Shown: in pieces, positions 1 through 7,400 of the stretch | Layout of the letters: the number at the start of each line of letters is the position of its first letter | Numbering within the stretch: position 1 is the stretch's first letter | Assembly: GCA_012267605.1 (NCBI GenBank) | Contig: JAAXGF010000378.1 | Coordinates: 1-8,653, forward strand | DNA length: 8,653 nucleotides | Source of the DNA: Alphaproteobacteria bacterium | GTDB taxonomy: Bacteria; Pseudomonadota; Alphaproteobacteria; JAAXGF01 | Reading direction: 5' to 3' | The notes under the pieces: generated by a model | What the model saw: only the letters and a program-made list of their open reading frames with translations | Database searches by the model: none | Told to the model about the DNA's origin: nothing | Position numbers and translations under genes: made by a program

Positions 1-714
1 TACGTGGGATTGCCCCAATGGGTCGAAACCGAAACATTCGACGATAGCCAAACTTTCGAGACCGAATTCGCCACCTTTGCGGAACTGGAACCTGAGCCTG
101 AAGAAACTCCCGAGACGCCGCCTCCACCGCCTCCACCTCCGCCACCGCCTGTGGTCCCGCCACCACCGGAGGCCCAAGCTGAACCGGAAATCGTGCCAAT
201 CTCGGAGGCGATACCACAGCCAAAACCCAAGGCAGAGCCGCCACCCATCAAACAGGCTAGCGTCATTCCGCCGAAGCAAAAGCCAAAACCCCCGCAGCCC
301 GATTTTCATTCCGTGCTCAAGCGCCTTGGGAAAGAGACGCCTCCGCCACGCGCTACACCTCCGCCACGGACACAGCCAGTGTCGCGGCTTCGCGCGGCGG
401 CGTTGACCCGCGGCGAGATCGACGCGATAAGACGTCAAATTGAAACGAATTGGAGCATTCCCGCCGGCGCACGCGACGCTGAGGATTTATCGGTCGAAAT
501 TCGCATCGTGCTAGCGCCGGACGGGACTGTGCGCAATGTAAGCATCTCTGACGTCGCGCGCATGGCTGGCCACGACTATTACCGTTCCGCCGCAGAGAGC
601 GCCAAGCGCGCGGTGCTGAAATCGAGCCCGCTACGGGGATTGCCCCCCGACAAATATGAAGCATGGCGGGAAATCGTCCTCAACTTTGATCCAAAGAGTG
701 TTCTCGGCCCATGA
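1..714 (+). CDS. tolA: TolA, C-terminal part (5' end outside window)
   Basis: TolA is the inner-membrane/periplasmic member of the Tol-Pal machine; it carries the energy of TolQR to TolB and Pal at the outer membrane. The frame is open from base 1, so the GTG at position 4 is not a credible start. The N-terminal membrane anchor lies upstream of the window. Counting residues from position 4, an acidic stretch (about 8-38) leads into a proline-rich linker (about 39-125) that includes 11 consecutive prolines. A compact TolA/TonB-like C-terminal domain follows (about 135-236), with a predicted helix (RGEIDAIRRQIETNW), beta strands (VEIRIVLAPDGTV) and the ending YEAWREIVLNFDP typical of alphaproteobacterial TolA. 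The long alanine/lysine-rich helix of enterobacterial TolA is absent and the proline linker takes its place. The stop overlaps the tolB start (ATGA), implying translational coupling. Identity rests on the C-terminal domain together with tolB directly downstream. Confidence 0.9.
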   Translation, partial: YVGLPQWVETETFDDSQTFETEFATFAELEPEPEETPETPPPPPPPPPPPVVPPPPEAQAEPEIVPISEAIPQPKPKAEPPPIKQASVIPPKQKPKPPQPDFHSVLKRLGKETPPPRATPPPRTQPVSRLRAAALTRGEIDAIRRQIETNWSIPAGARDAEDLSVEIRIVLAPDGTVRNVSISDVARMAGHDYYRSAAESAKRAVLKSSPLRGLPPDKYEAWREIVLNFDPKSVLGP

Positions 715-2078
715 CCGCAATTTTCAATTCTTTTCGTCAAATTGTAGGCAATTCCGCCAGACGAAAGTTATTCTTCATGTGGGTGTTGGTACCAACGGCC
801 ATTTGGCCCTCCCAGGCCTGGCCCGAACTGCGGATCGACATCACCCGCGGCCATGTTGACCCCATGCCGATCGCGATAACCCGGCTGGTTGGAGAAACCG
901 GCGCACCATCCACGTTTGGGATTGATATTGCGGCTGTTGTTCGGGTGAATTTGGAAAGGTCGGGGCTGTTTCGTGCCATTGACGAGCGGGCCTTTATCCA
1001 ACAGCCGGAAGCTATCGGTGCGTTGCCGCGATTCGCTGACTGGCGCTTGATCAACGCCCAGGCACTGGTCAGTGGAAACGTCGAAATTGAGGCGGACGGT
1101 CGCGTGAAAGTTACTTTTCGTCTGTGGGATGTCTTTGCGGAACAGCAAATGGTTGGGTTCGTTTACCGCACCGTTCCATCGAATTGGCGAAGGATAGCTC
1201 ATAAGATCTCCGACGACATCTTCAAGCGCATCACTGGTGAGCAGGGATATTTTGACACACGTATTGTCTACGTGGCGGAAAGTGGTCCCCTCGAACGGAG
1301 GGTGAAGCGCTTGGCAATCATGGATCAAGACGGCGAAAATCATCGATACCTAACGGAAGGGCGAAACCTCGTGCTCACGCCGCGCTTTTCGCCAACGGCA
1401 CAGGAAATTACCTATCTGTCCTATGTCAACGATCAGCCACGCGTATATATCCTGAATATCGATACCGGGCGGCGCGAAGTCATTGGCAACTTCCCCAACA
1501 TGACCTTTGCGCCCAGATTTTCACCCGACGGCAATTCTGTTGTTATGAGTCTCGCGGACAACGGAAATTCCGACATTTACACCCTGGATCTTCGAAATCG
1601 ACGGGAGACGCGCTTAACGCGTCACCCGGCGATCGATACCTCGCCTAGCATGTCGCCGGACGGTCGATGGATCAGCTTTAATTCAGATCGCGGCGGATCT
1701 CAGCAGGTATACGTCATGGAAGTCGATGGCTCCAACGTGCAGCGGATAAGCTTCGACAGGGGCCGCTACGCCACACCCGTTTGGTCGCCTCGAGGCGACT
1801 TAATCGCGTTTACAAAAATATTGGACGGTACCTTCTACATAGGCGTCATGCGACCCGACGGAACCGGTGAACGGCTGTTGACCGAGGGTTTTCTCGTCGA
1901 GGGGCCGACTTGGTCGCCGAATGGCCGGGTCCTCATGTTTTTCCGACAGTTGCCGAATGACGGTACGGGCACGGAATCGACCCGCCTCTACTCGATCGAT
2001 CTTACCGGCTATAATGAATTCGAGGTGCCAACGCCGATTGATGCTTCGGACCCGGCGTGGTCCCCCTTGATTCCATAA
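711..2078 (+). CDS. tolB: TolB, periplasmic beta-propeller of the Tol-Pal system
   Basis: TolB is a soluble periplasmic protein that binds Pal through its propeller and TolA through its N-terminal strand, and so controls Pal mobility during cell constriction. The product is 455 residues, close to other alphaproteobacterial TolB proteins. An N-terminal signal peptide has basic residues R17-R18-K19, a hydrophobic core 20-33 and a likely cut after S34-Q35-A36. The mature start, ELRIDITRG (39-47), corresponds to the TolA-binding TolB box. The N-terminal alpha/beta domain spans about 40-175. Six PD40 propeller repeats follow, each marked by an SP motif: FSPTA 226, FSPDG 270, MSPDG 314, WSPRG 358, WSPNG 401 and WSPLI 450. 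The chosen start overlaps the tolA stop by 4 bases. A second ATG at 777 would leave a signal peptide without its basic n-region, so it is less likely. Shine-Dalgarno support is weak (AAAGAG about 12 bases upstream), consistent with coupling to tolA. Confidence 0.97.
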   Translation: MTAIFNSFRQIVGNSARRKLFFMWVLVPTAIWPSQAWPELRIDITRGHVDPMPIAITRLVGETGAPSTFGIDIAAVVRVNLERSGLFRAIDERAFIQQPEAIGALPRFADWRLINAQALVSGNVEIEADGRVKVTFRLWDVFAEQQMVGFVYRTVPSNWRRIAHKISDDIFKRITGEQGYFDTRIVYVAESGPLERRVKRLAIMDQDGENHRYLTEGRNLVLTPRFSPTAQEITYLSYVNDQPRVYILNIDTGRREVIGNFPNMTFAPRFSPDGNSVVMSLADNGNSDIYTLDLRNRRETRLTRHPAIDTSPSMSPDGRWISFNSDRGGSQQVYVMEVDGSNVQRISFDRGRYATPVWSPRGDLIAFTKILDGTFYIGVMRPDGTGERLLTEGFLVEGPTWSPNGRVLMFFRQLPNDGTGTESTRLYSIDLTGYNEFEVPTPIDASDPAWSPLIP

Positions 2079-2227
2079 TATTCCGAACGTATATTCAGGT
2101 GGGCCAACCGCCGTACGAAAGGTGTCAGAAGAAACGCCGCCAGCATGAGCGTTGAATATTTTTCCAAAGTTTCAAATGAAAACGTCTCGTTTCACATCTC
2201 GTAAGGCGTTCCGCAAATCCCGGCAAT

Positions 2228-2234
2228 AGGAGAT
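2228..2234 (+). promoter_or_regulatory. Ribosome binding site of pal
   Basis: AGGAGAT lies 7 bases before the ATG at 2242. It favours 2242 over the in-frame ATG at 2248, which would be 13 bases away. It is one of the strongest Shine-Dalgarno matches in the window, in keeping with Pal being an abundant lipoprotein. Confidence 0.75.
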
Positions 2235-2241
2235 AAATTCG

Positions 2242-2799
2242 ATGGGGATGAAGCTACTTAGCCTTTTCGCTGCGGTTATGTTGGTCGCGGCGTGCGAAAC
2301 CACACCCGAAGGCAGCGGAGACAGCGCCGGAGAAGGTACTGCGGCCGATAACGGATCCACAACCGGAAGCGGCACTTCCGGGGTCACTTCCGAAGGGACG
2401 GGCGAATCGTATGCCACACCTTCGATCACGCCAGGCAGCCAAGAGGACCTGACGAAGAACGTCGGGGACATGGTGTTTTTTGATTTTGACAAGTCGGTAT
2501 TGAAGCCCGCCGCCCAGGCCACACTCAACAAGCAGGCGGAGTGGATTAATCGCTTTTCCACCGTTCGCGTTAAGATTGAGGGGCACTGCGACGAACGAGG
2601 CACACGGGAATACAATCTGGCGTTGGGCGAACGGCGCGCGAGTGCGGTCAAAAACTATCTCGTCGCCAGGGGAGTAAACCCGAACCGAATTGACACCGTC
2701 TCTTACGGCAAAGAAAGGCCTCTGGATCCGGAGAGCAACCCGGCGGCGTGGGCACAAAACAGGCGCGGCGTTACCGTCGTCGTTCGGCCTGCCGCCTGA
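2242..2799 (+). CDS. pal: Pal, peptidoglycan-associated outer-membrane lipoprotein
   Basis: Pal is anchored by lipid in the outer membrane and grips the diaminopimelate stem of peptidoglycan; TolB competes for this binding. The product is 185 residues. A lipoprotein signal peptide (1-17, MGMKLLSLFAAVMLVAA) ends at the lipobox V-A-A-C with the lipidated Cys at 18. Residues 19-65 form a low-complexity Gly/Ser/Thr/Glu tether. The OmpA-like domain spans about 77-182. It contains VFFDFDKSVLKP (78-89) and the peptidoglycan-binding signature GHCDERGT (114-121), followed by N125 and GERRA (129-133). The sequence SYGKERP (154-160) and the terminal NRRGVTVVV complete the fold. All expected ligand-binding positions are present. 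The gene is separated from tolB by 163 bases and has its own good ribosome binding site, so it is translated independently. A separate promoter is possible but I could not identify a convincing one. Confidence 0.97.
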   Translation: MGMKLLSLFAAVMLVAACETTPEGSGDSAGEGTAADNGSTTGSGTSGVTSEGTGESYATPSITPGSQEDLTKNVGDMVFFDFDKSVLKPAAQATLNKQAEWINRFSTVRVKIEGHCDERGTREYNLALGERRASAVKNYLVARGVNPNRIDTVSYGKERPLDPESNPAAWAQNRRGVTVVVRPAA

Positions 2800-2859
2800 G
2801 TAAATTCTGCCGATTCGCCAAGGTGATTGCTTGGCCGTCGTGGTATCATAATTCCAGGC

Positions 2860-2916
2860 CCGGCGGGTCGGGGACGCGTCAATTCTACACGGTGCTTTGT
2901 CCCGCCGACTTGCCGG
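2860..2916 (+). other. Strong RNA hairpin candidate between pal and cpoB
   Basis: Left arm 2860-2875 (CCGGCGGGTCGGGGAC) can pair with right arm 2899-2916 (GTCCCGCCGACTTGCCGG). The pairing gives 16 base pairs: 14 Watson-Crick and two G-U at 2865/2911 and 2866/2910. A two-base bulge lies at 2903-2904, and the loop is 23 bases (2876-2898). The G-U pairs form only in RNA from the + strand, which favours a transcript structure over a DNA-binding site. No run of T follows, so it is not a classical intrinsic terminator. It could be a processing or stability element that separates pal from cpoB mRNA, or part of a small RNA. The function is inferred and untested; the arms were paired by eye. Confidence 0.5.
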
Positions 2917-2943
2917 CAACGGTCTGTTCTAACGATCGCGGAG

Positions 2944-2989
2944 CCGATCCCATCGTCCTCCCTACTACCCATGGGAGCAGGCTGATCGG
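2944..2989 (+). other. Second nested inverted repeat in the pal-cpoB gap
   Basis: An outer pair CCGATC (2944-2949) with GATCGG (2984-2989) encloses an inner pair CTCCC (2958-2962) with GGGAG (2973-2977). The two helices are joined by unpaired internal loops. A run of seven G (2988-2994) follows. It is weaker than the hairpin at 2860-2916 and could be chance in GC-rich DNA. Confidence 0.25.
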
Positions 2990-3068
2990 GGGGGCGTCGC
3001 GGAGGAGATGGCCGGAACAGACGTACAAATATGCGCCAAAGCGTATGTTGGAATCGATAAATTAGGCC

Positions 3069-3947
3069 ATGACACGAATTACGATTTGCCTGATCGCGCC
3101 GGTGGCGGTTCTTCTTGCGACGTTCATCGCGCCTAGCTTCGCCCAAGATACACGCGGCCTGATCGATCGTATCGACCAGCTGACCCGAAAACTAAACGAC
3201 CTCGATCGTCATATTTACCGGGGCACCATACCTCCGGCCTCAGCTCCCAACCAAAATGCGTCACCTGACACAGTGCGCGCAGCCAACATTGAAATTCGGC
3301 TGCAGCAACTAAACGACGAATTTCGCAGTTTGACGGGTAGCGTGGAGAAACTCGCCCACGATGTACGAATACTAAATGACAGAGTAGAAAAACTCGTCGC
3401 CGATGTCGATTTTCGCCTATCCGCCATCGAGCGGGCGGGCACCGTATCCCCGGCAGCGCCACCACAAGGGAGCCCGAATGTCTCGCCAGTCCTTGTCCCG
3501 CCAGAAGCTGACCAGCCGGCGAACCCACCCGTGACACAACAGTTTACCTCGCTTCCCGCTGGCACGGCGAAAGAACGGTACGACCACGCTAAGAAATTGC
3601 TTTTCGAAAGACGTTGGGATGAAGTGGAATTCGCGTTACAGCAATTCATCGATGAGCATCCTGACCACGTTCTCGTGAGCAACGCATACTATTGGCTGGG
3701 TGAAACCCATTACGTGAGAAAGGACTACGATCGCTCTGCCATTATATTTGCCGACGGATACAAGAAGCTCCCCCAGGGGAATAAGGCGCCGGACATCCTT
3801 TTGAAATTGGGGCTTTCGCTGGTTAGTCTCGGCCGCAACGAGGATGCGTGCCTTACCTTCGAAGAATTAAGTAGATTGTTTCCAAACGTACCGAACGCAT
3901 TTAAACAGCAAGCGGACAAGGCGAAACAAAAAGCGGACTGCGCCTAG
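3069..3947 (+). CDS. cpoB: CpoB/YbgF, Tol-Pal system periplasmic coiled-coil TPR protein
   Basis: CpoB acts in the periplasm with TolA and coordinates septal peptidoglycan synthesis with outer-membrane constriction. The product is 292 residues. A signal peptide with hydrophobic core (about 5-21) ends at a likely cut after P22-S23-F24-A25. Coiled-coil heptads lie at about 27-50 (TRGLIDRIDQLTRKLNDLD) and 70-121 (rich in L, I and V with charged spacing), matching the trimerising N-terminal region. A Pro/Ala-rich linker follows (about 123-165). Three TPR-like units then lie at about 167-200, 204-237 and 241-274. Cys261 and Cys291 could form a disulfide in the oxidising periplasm. A stop codon two codons before the ATG (3063-3065) rules out an extension upstream. 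Shine-Dalgarno support is poor. The gene starts after a 269-base gap from pal, so its expression may be set separately. Confidence 0.92.
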   Translation: MTRITICLIAPVAVLLATFIAPSFAQDTRGLIDRIDQLTRKLNDLDRHIYRGTIPPASAPNQNASPDTVRAANIEIRLQQLNDEFRSLTGSVEKLAHDVRILNDRVEKLVADVDFRLSAIERAGTVSPAAPPQGSPNVSPVLVPPEADQPANPPVTQQFTSLPAGTAKERYDHAKKLLFERRWDEVEFALQQFIDEHPDHVLVSNAYYWLGETHYVRKDYDRSAIIFADGYKKLPQGNKAPDILLKLGLSLVSLGRNEDACLTFEELSRLFPNVPNAFKQQADKAKQKADCA

Positions 3948-3971
3948 CCCAGGGCGCCGCTCAGCACGCGG

Positions 3972-5360
3972 GTGCTTAACTCTCGAACATTCGGCCAAAC
4001 ATTCTGTGATCGGTTGACGCGGATTGGTGGTTTTGAGCCGGAGCCACACGTCGCCGTCGCGGTATCGGGCGGCGCTGATAGTATGGCATTGTGCCTACTC
4101 ACCGTAGATTGGGCGCGTCACCGTGCTGGCCAGGTGACAGCACTGATCGTCGATCACGGCCTGCGGGCTGAATCGGAGAGGGAAGCACGCCGGGTCGCAG
4201 AATGGCTGGCGCGGCGAGAGATCGCCACCACCCTACTTCGGTGGCGCGGGAAAAAACCAACGCAGAACGTTGAGGCCGAAGCCCGGCGGGCCCGATACGC
4301 GCTGTTGACCGGGTGGTGCCGCGCCGCAGGTGTGTTGCATCTGTTGCTCGCCCACCATCGGGAAGATCAAGGCGAAACATTCCTCCTACGGCTCGGCAGG
4401 GGAAGCGGTAGTAGCGGCCTCGCGGCGATGGCCGAGGTGATGGAAATCGCGGATGTACGTATCCTACGGCCGTTGCTCGGGATATCCAAAACCCACCTGA
4501 GACAGTACCTCGGCGAGCGGGGCCAACCTTGGATCGAGGATCCATCGAACCGATGTTCTGCCCGCGGAAGGTTACGCTCGTCGTTCGCCGTCATCGAGAA
4601 CGGTGACACGACGCTGACGCGCGCTGCTCAAGCCGCGTCTGCAATGGGTACCACTCGATCGATGATCGACACGTTGGTTGCTAATTTTCTTTCCCAGTCG
4701 GTGACCATACACAGCGCAGGTTTTTGCCTTCTCAACGCAGACGTCTGGCGCCGGTCCAAAGACGAGATTCGCGCGCGCGCCCTAATCCGCGTGCTCGGCT
4801 GTGTTGGCGGCGGCGAATACTCACCTCGCCGATCTCGCCTTGAACGTCTCCTAACGTCAATCAGCTCGCAAGATCCTTTCCCAGGGCGGACTCTCGCAGG
4901 ATGCCGCCTGGTGCCGCTGGGTCCCACCATCCTGGTATGCCGGGAAACTCGTGGGACTCGAGATTCGGTCACCATTTTCCCGGGCCAATCAATCCATTGG
5001 GACCGTCGCTTTGTCATCCACCTTCGGCGGTGGCCAACCACCGGACTGCCTAAGGTCCGCCACCTGGGATCGGACGGATGGCGGCAGATTGTCGCTGCCC
5101 GGGAAAATCTACGCGCTAAAGCGATCCCGTTTCCGGCACGGGTTGCACTTCCGGCCCTGTGGGATCTTGACGGCGTGGCCGTGGTACCCCATCTAAAATT
5201 CTTGCGACCGGATCTTCTCGCCAAGGGTTCGGCAGCGATCGAAGCCGTGTTTCGCCCTGCCCGACCGTTGGCGCCGGCACCATTTGCGCCACCCTGCCAT
5301 GTAATGGGCACCGAGGAACTCAAAACGCAAATCAAGACCACACCTAATGTTAACGACTAG
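3972..5360 (+). CDS. tilS: TilS, tRNA(Ile)-lysidine synthetase
   Basis: TilS uses ATP to attach lysine to C34 of the CAU anticodon of tRNA-Ile2, so that the tRNA reads AUA codons and is charged with isoleucine. It is a cytoplasmic, normally essential enzyme. The product is 462 residues. The PP-loop ATP-binding motif is VSGGADSMAL (31-40). DHGLR follows at 61-65, and AHHREDQGETFLLRLGRGSG (127-146) matches the family's HHxxDQxET core. LRPLLG (165-170) and WIEDPSN (187-193) complete the N-terminal domain. After DPSN the loop before RLR seems about two residues shorter than usual. The C-terminal half is diverged but ends with a FRPARPLAPAPF stretch of the kind seen in alphaproteobacterial TilS. 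The GTG start is the only ATG, GTG or TTG codon between the cpoB stop and the first residues of the domain. It lies 24 bases after cpoB in the same frame. Its Shine-Dalgarno is weak, so translation may depend on ribosomes leaving cpoB. Confidence 0.93.
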   Translation: MLNSRTFGQTFCDRLTRIGGFEPEPHVAVAVSGGADSMALCLLTVDWARHRAGQVTALIVDHGLRAESEREARRVAEWLARREIATTLLRWRGKKPTQNVEAEARRARYALLTGWCRAAGVLHLLLAHHREDQGETFLLRLGRGSGSSGLAAMAEVMEIADVRILRPLLGISKTHLRQYLGERGQPWIEDPSNRCSARGRLRSSFAVIENGDTTLTRAAQAASAMGTTRSMIDTLVANFLSQSVTIHSAGFCLLNADVWRRSKDEIRARALIRVLGCVGGGEYSPRRSRLERLLTSISSQDPFPGRTLAGCRLVPLGPTILVCRETRGTRDSVTIFPGQSIHWDRRFVIHLRRWPTTGLPKVRHLGSDGWRQIVAARENLRAKAIPFPARVALPALWDLDGVAVVPHLKFLRPDLLAKGSAAIEAVFRPARPLAPAPFAPPCHVMGTEELKTQIKTTPNVND

Positions 5361-5376
5361 GGGCGTAACATGGGGT

Positions 5377-5407
5377 TTGCCCTGGCGGATGGAATTCGTG
5401 CTATTAT
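5377..5407 (+). promoter_or_regulatory. Possible sigma-70-type promoter of ftsH
   Basis: TATTAT at 5402-5407 matches five of six bases of the -10 consensus and lies 45 bases before the ftsH start. A -35-like TTGCCC lies at 5377-5382, but the 19-base spacer is longer than ideal. The 92-base gap after tilS leaves room for a promoter, and ftsH is commonly transcribed on its own. I saw no heat-shock sigma-32 pattern or sigma-54 GG/GC pair at the right spacing. Confidence 0.35.
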
Positions 5408-5436
5408 CTCTTTCGGATACGCGTACCTCTTGACGT

Positions 5437-5443
5437 AGAAAGG
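5437..5443 (+). promoter_or_regulatory. Ribosome binding site of ftsH
   Basis: AGAAAGG lies 9 bases before the GTG at 5453. It supports that non-ATG start, which also gives the expected FtsH N-terminus (MNKFGRNLAVW). Confidence 0.6.
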
Positions 5444-5452
5444 TTTTCGACG

Positions 5453-7393
5453 GTGAACAAATTTGGTCGCAACCTAGCGGTGTGGGTCATCATAGGCCTG
5501 CTTCTAATCGCCCTCTTCAATCTTTTTCAGAGTCCGATGGGGCGCGGATCCAATACAACCCTCGCGTATTCCGATTTCGTTGCCGAAGTGACCAACGGTC
5601 AGGTCGCAGATGTCACTATTCAGGGCAACGCGATAAATGGCCACTATATCGACGGACGCGCTTTCACCACCTATGCGCCCGACGATTCCGGCGTGGCTGA
5701 AATCTTGGCCAAGCACAACGTCCGTGTCAGCGCGGTGCCGAGCGAAGGCAATATGCCCGCCGTGTTCAGTTATCTGCTGAATTGGTTCCCGATGCTGCTA
5801 CTGATCGGAGTGTGGATTTTCTTCATGCGGCAGATGCAGTCCGGTGGCGGCAAGGCGATGGGGTTCGGCAAGTCCCGCGCCCGGCTTCTCACCGAAAAGC
5901 TTGGTCGGGTCACCTTCGAGGATGTCGCCGGAATTGACGAAGCAAAGGACGAACTCGAGGAGGTTGTCGAGTATCTTAAGAATCCGCAGAAGTTCCAGCG
6001 ACTTGGCGGCAAGATACCGAAGGGCGTTCTTTTGGTTGGGCCACCTGGCACCGGTAAGACCTTATTGGCACGGGCAATCGCCGGAGAGGCCAACGCGCCC
6101 TTCTTCACCATTTCCGGATCCGATTTCGTGGAAATGTTTGTCGGCGTCGGAGCGAGCCGTGTGCGCGATATGTTCGAACAGGGCAAGAAGAACGCGCCGT
6201 GCATCATATTCATTGACGAAATTGACGCGGTGGGCCGCCATCGCGGCGCCGGTCTCGGCGGGGGCAACGACGAACGTGAACAAACGCTCAATCAGTTGTT
6301 GGTCGAAATGGATGGCTTCGAATCCAACGAGGGCGTCATTCTAATCGCCGCCACCAACCGTCCCGATGTTCTCGACCCAGCGCTGCTACGCCCCGGCCGT
6401 TTCGACCGCCAAGTCGTGGTGCCAAACCCGGATGTCCTGGGACGCGAAAAAATTCTCAAGGTTCATTTGGGCAAAGTTCCTCTCGCGCCCGATATCAACC
6501 CCAGGACGATCGCCCGCGGCACGCCCGGATTTTCTGGCGCGGACCTCGCAAATCTGGTCAACGAAGCCGCGCTTCTGGCCGCCAGGCTAGGCAAGCGCGT
6601 GGTCACCATGGGCGAACTCGAATCGGCCAAGGATAAAGTGCTCATGGGGGTCGAGCGCCGTTCAATGGTCATGACCGAGGACGAACGACGGCTCACGGCG
6701 TACCATGAGTCGGGCCATGCGATCGTCGGCTTGCATTCGCCTGCATCCGATCCGATCCATAAGGCCACTATCATTCCGCGTGGTCGGGCACTTGGCATGG
6801 TTATGCGCCTTCCCGAAGGCGATCGGCTCTCGGTATCCCGTGAGAAGCTGCTGGCGGATATTACGGTGGCAATGGGCGGGCGCATCGCCGAGGAATTGAT
6901 TTTCGGTCCTGATAAAGTAACCAGTGGCGCGTCGGAGGATATCCGCATGGCGACCAAGTTAGCGCGCAAGATGGTCACGGAATTCGGCATGAGCGATAAG
7001 TTGGGACCATTATCCTATGGTGAGAACGAACAGGAGATTTTTCTTGGGCATTCGGTAACCCAAACGCAAAACCTCTCGGAGGCAACGGCTCAAGTGATCG
7101 ACGCTGAATTGCGTAAAATCGTAGATAACTCCTACGAACGCGCGCACACGATTCTCACCGAGAATATCGACGAGTTACACACCCTTGCCAAGGCGCTCCT
7201 CGAGTATGAGACTTTGAGCGGAGAAGAAATATCGGCGCTGTTGCGTGGTGAATCGATTGTCCGGCCTAGCGACGAAGAACCGCCCAAGGATAGCGGGCGC
7301 CCCGCCTCCGTGCCGGTCAGCCGGAAGAAAAAAACGAGCATCAAGAAAAAACCGGCGGGCGAACTCGGTCCGGAACCACAGCCAGGATCATAA
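5453..7393 (+). CDS. ftsH: FtsH, membrane-bound ATP-dependent zinc metalloprotease
   Basis: FtsH is a hexameric AAA+ protease of the inner membrane that degrades misassembled membrane proteins and short-lived regulators. In related bacteria these include sigma-32 and LpxC. The product is 646 residues, very near the E. coli length. Transmembrane helix 1 (about 8-26) is followed by a periplasmic domain (about 30-104) and helix 2 (about 105-126). The AAA+ module has Walker A GPPGTGKT (196-203), the pore-loop sequence MFVGVG (228-233), Walker B IIFIDEID (251-258) and the second region of homology TNRPDVLDPALLRPGRFDR (301-319) with arginine fingers R316 and R319. The protease has the zinc motif HESGH (418-422) and third ligand D496 in SGASEDIRMAT. 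All catalytic residues are intact. The last 40 residues form a basic, proline-rich tail (KKKTSIKKKPAGE), variable in the family. Start is GTG with a good ribosome binding site. It is probably transcribed from its own promoter after tilS. Confidence 0.98.
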   Translation: MNKFGRNLAVWVIIGLLLIALFNLFQSPMGRGSNTTLAYSDFVAEVTNGQVADVTIQGNAINGHYIDGRAFTTYAPDDSGVAEILAKHNVRVSAVPSEGNMPAVFSYLLNWFPMLLLIGVWIFFMRQMQSGGGKAMGFGKSRARLLTEKLGRVTFEDVAGIDEAKDELEEVVEYLKNPQKFQRLGGKIPKGVLLVGPPGTGKTLLARAIAGEANAPFFTISGSDFVEMFVGVGASRVRDMFEQGKKNAPCIIFIDEIDAVGRHRGAGLGGGNDEREQTLNQLLVEMDGFESNEGVILIAATNRPDVLDPALLRPGRFDRQVVVPNPDVLGREKILKVHLGKVPLAPDINPRTIARGTPGFSGADLANLVNEAALLAARLGKRVVTMGELESAKDKVLMGVERRSMVMTEDERRLTAYHESGHAIVGLHSPASDPIHKATIIPRGRALGMVMRLPEGDRLSVSREKLLADITVAMGGRIAEELIFGPDKVTSGASEDIRMATKLARKMVTEFGMSDKLGPLSYGENEQEIFLGHSVTQTQNLSEATAQVIDAELRKIVDNSYERAHTILTENIDELHTLAKALLEYETLSGEEISALLRGESIVRPSDEEPPKDSGRPASVPVSRKKKTSIKKKPAGELGPEPQPGS

Positions 7394-7400
7394 TCCGCCG

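Noticed and set aside
2152..2180. A possible pal promoter: TTGAAT (2152-2157), 17-base spacer, then AATGAA.
   Set aside because: The -35 part is fair, but the -10 matches only three of six positions and lacks the key final T. Too weak to annotate.
2173..2193. A short imperfect inverted repeat TGAAAACG/CGTTTCA in the tolB-pal gap, considered as a terminator or operator.
   Set aside because: Only a 5-bp continuous stem with a 3-base loop and no T run; expected by chance in a 163-base AT-richer gap.
2145..2204. A 19-codon frame (MSVEYFSKVSNENVSFHIS) in the tolB-pal gap.
   Set aside because: No Shine-Dalgarno sequence and too short to distinguish from chance; it ends 37 bases before pal without coupling.
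2817..2835. A 6-bp hairpin GCCAAG/CTTGGC just after pal, considered as a terminator.
   Set aside because: It is not followed by a T run and the stem is short. Termination here is not supported.
2254..2919. A 221-codon antisense frame opposite pal and its downstream gap.
   Set aside because: Opposite-strand shadow of pal codon bias; no ribosome binding site or motif. The same holds for the 237-codon antisense frame at 4628-5341 opposite tilS.
2748..3065. A + strand frame of 105 codons starting inside pal and crossing the whole pal-cpoB gap.
   Set aside because: It starts with GTG inside pal without a ribosome binding site, has an Arg/Pro-rich composition typical of off-frame GC-rich DNA, and shows no recognisable motif. 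The RNA hairpins explain the gap better.
3008..3128. A frame beginning ATG 3008 just after a GGAGGAG sequence upstream of cpoB.
   Set aside because: The Shine-Dalgarno-like sequence abuts the ATG, leaving too little spacing for initiation. The frame runs into the cpoB start in another phase and encodes nothing recognisable.
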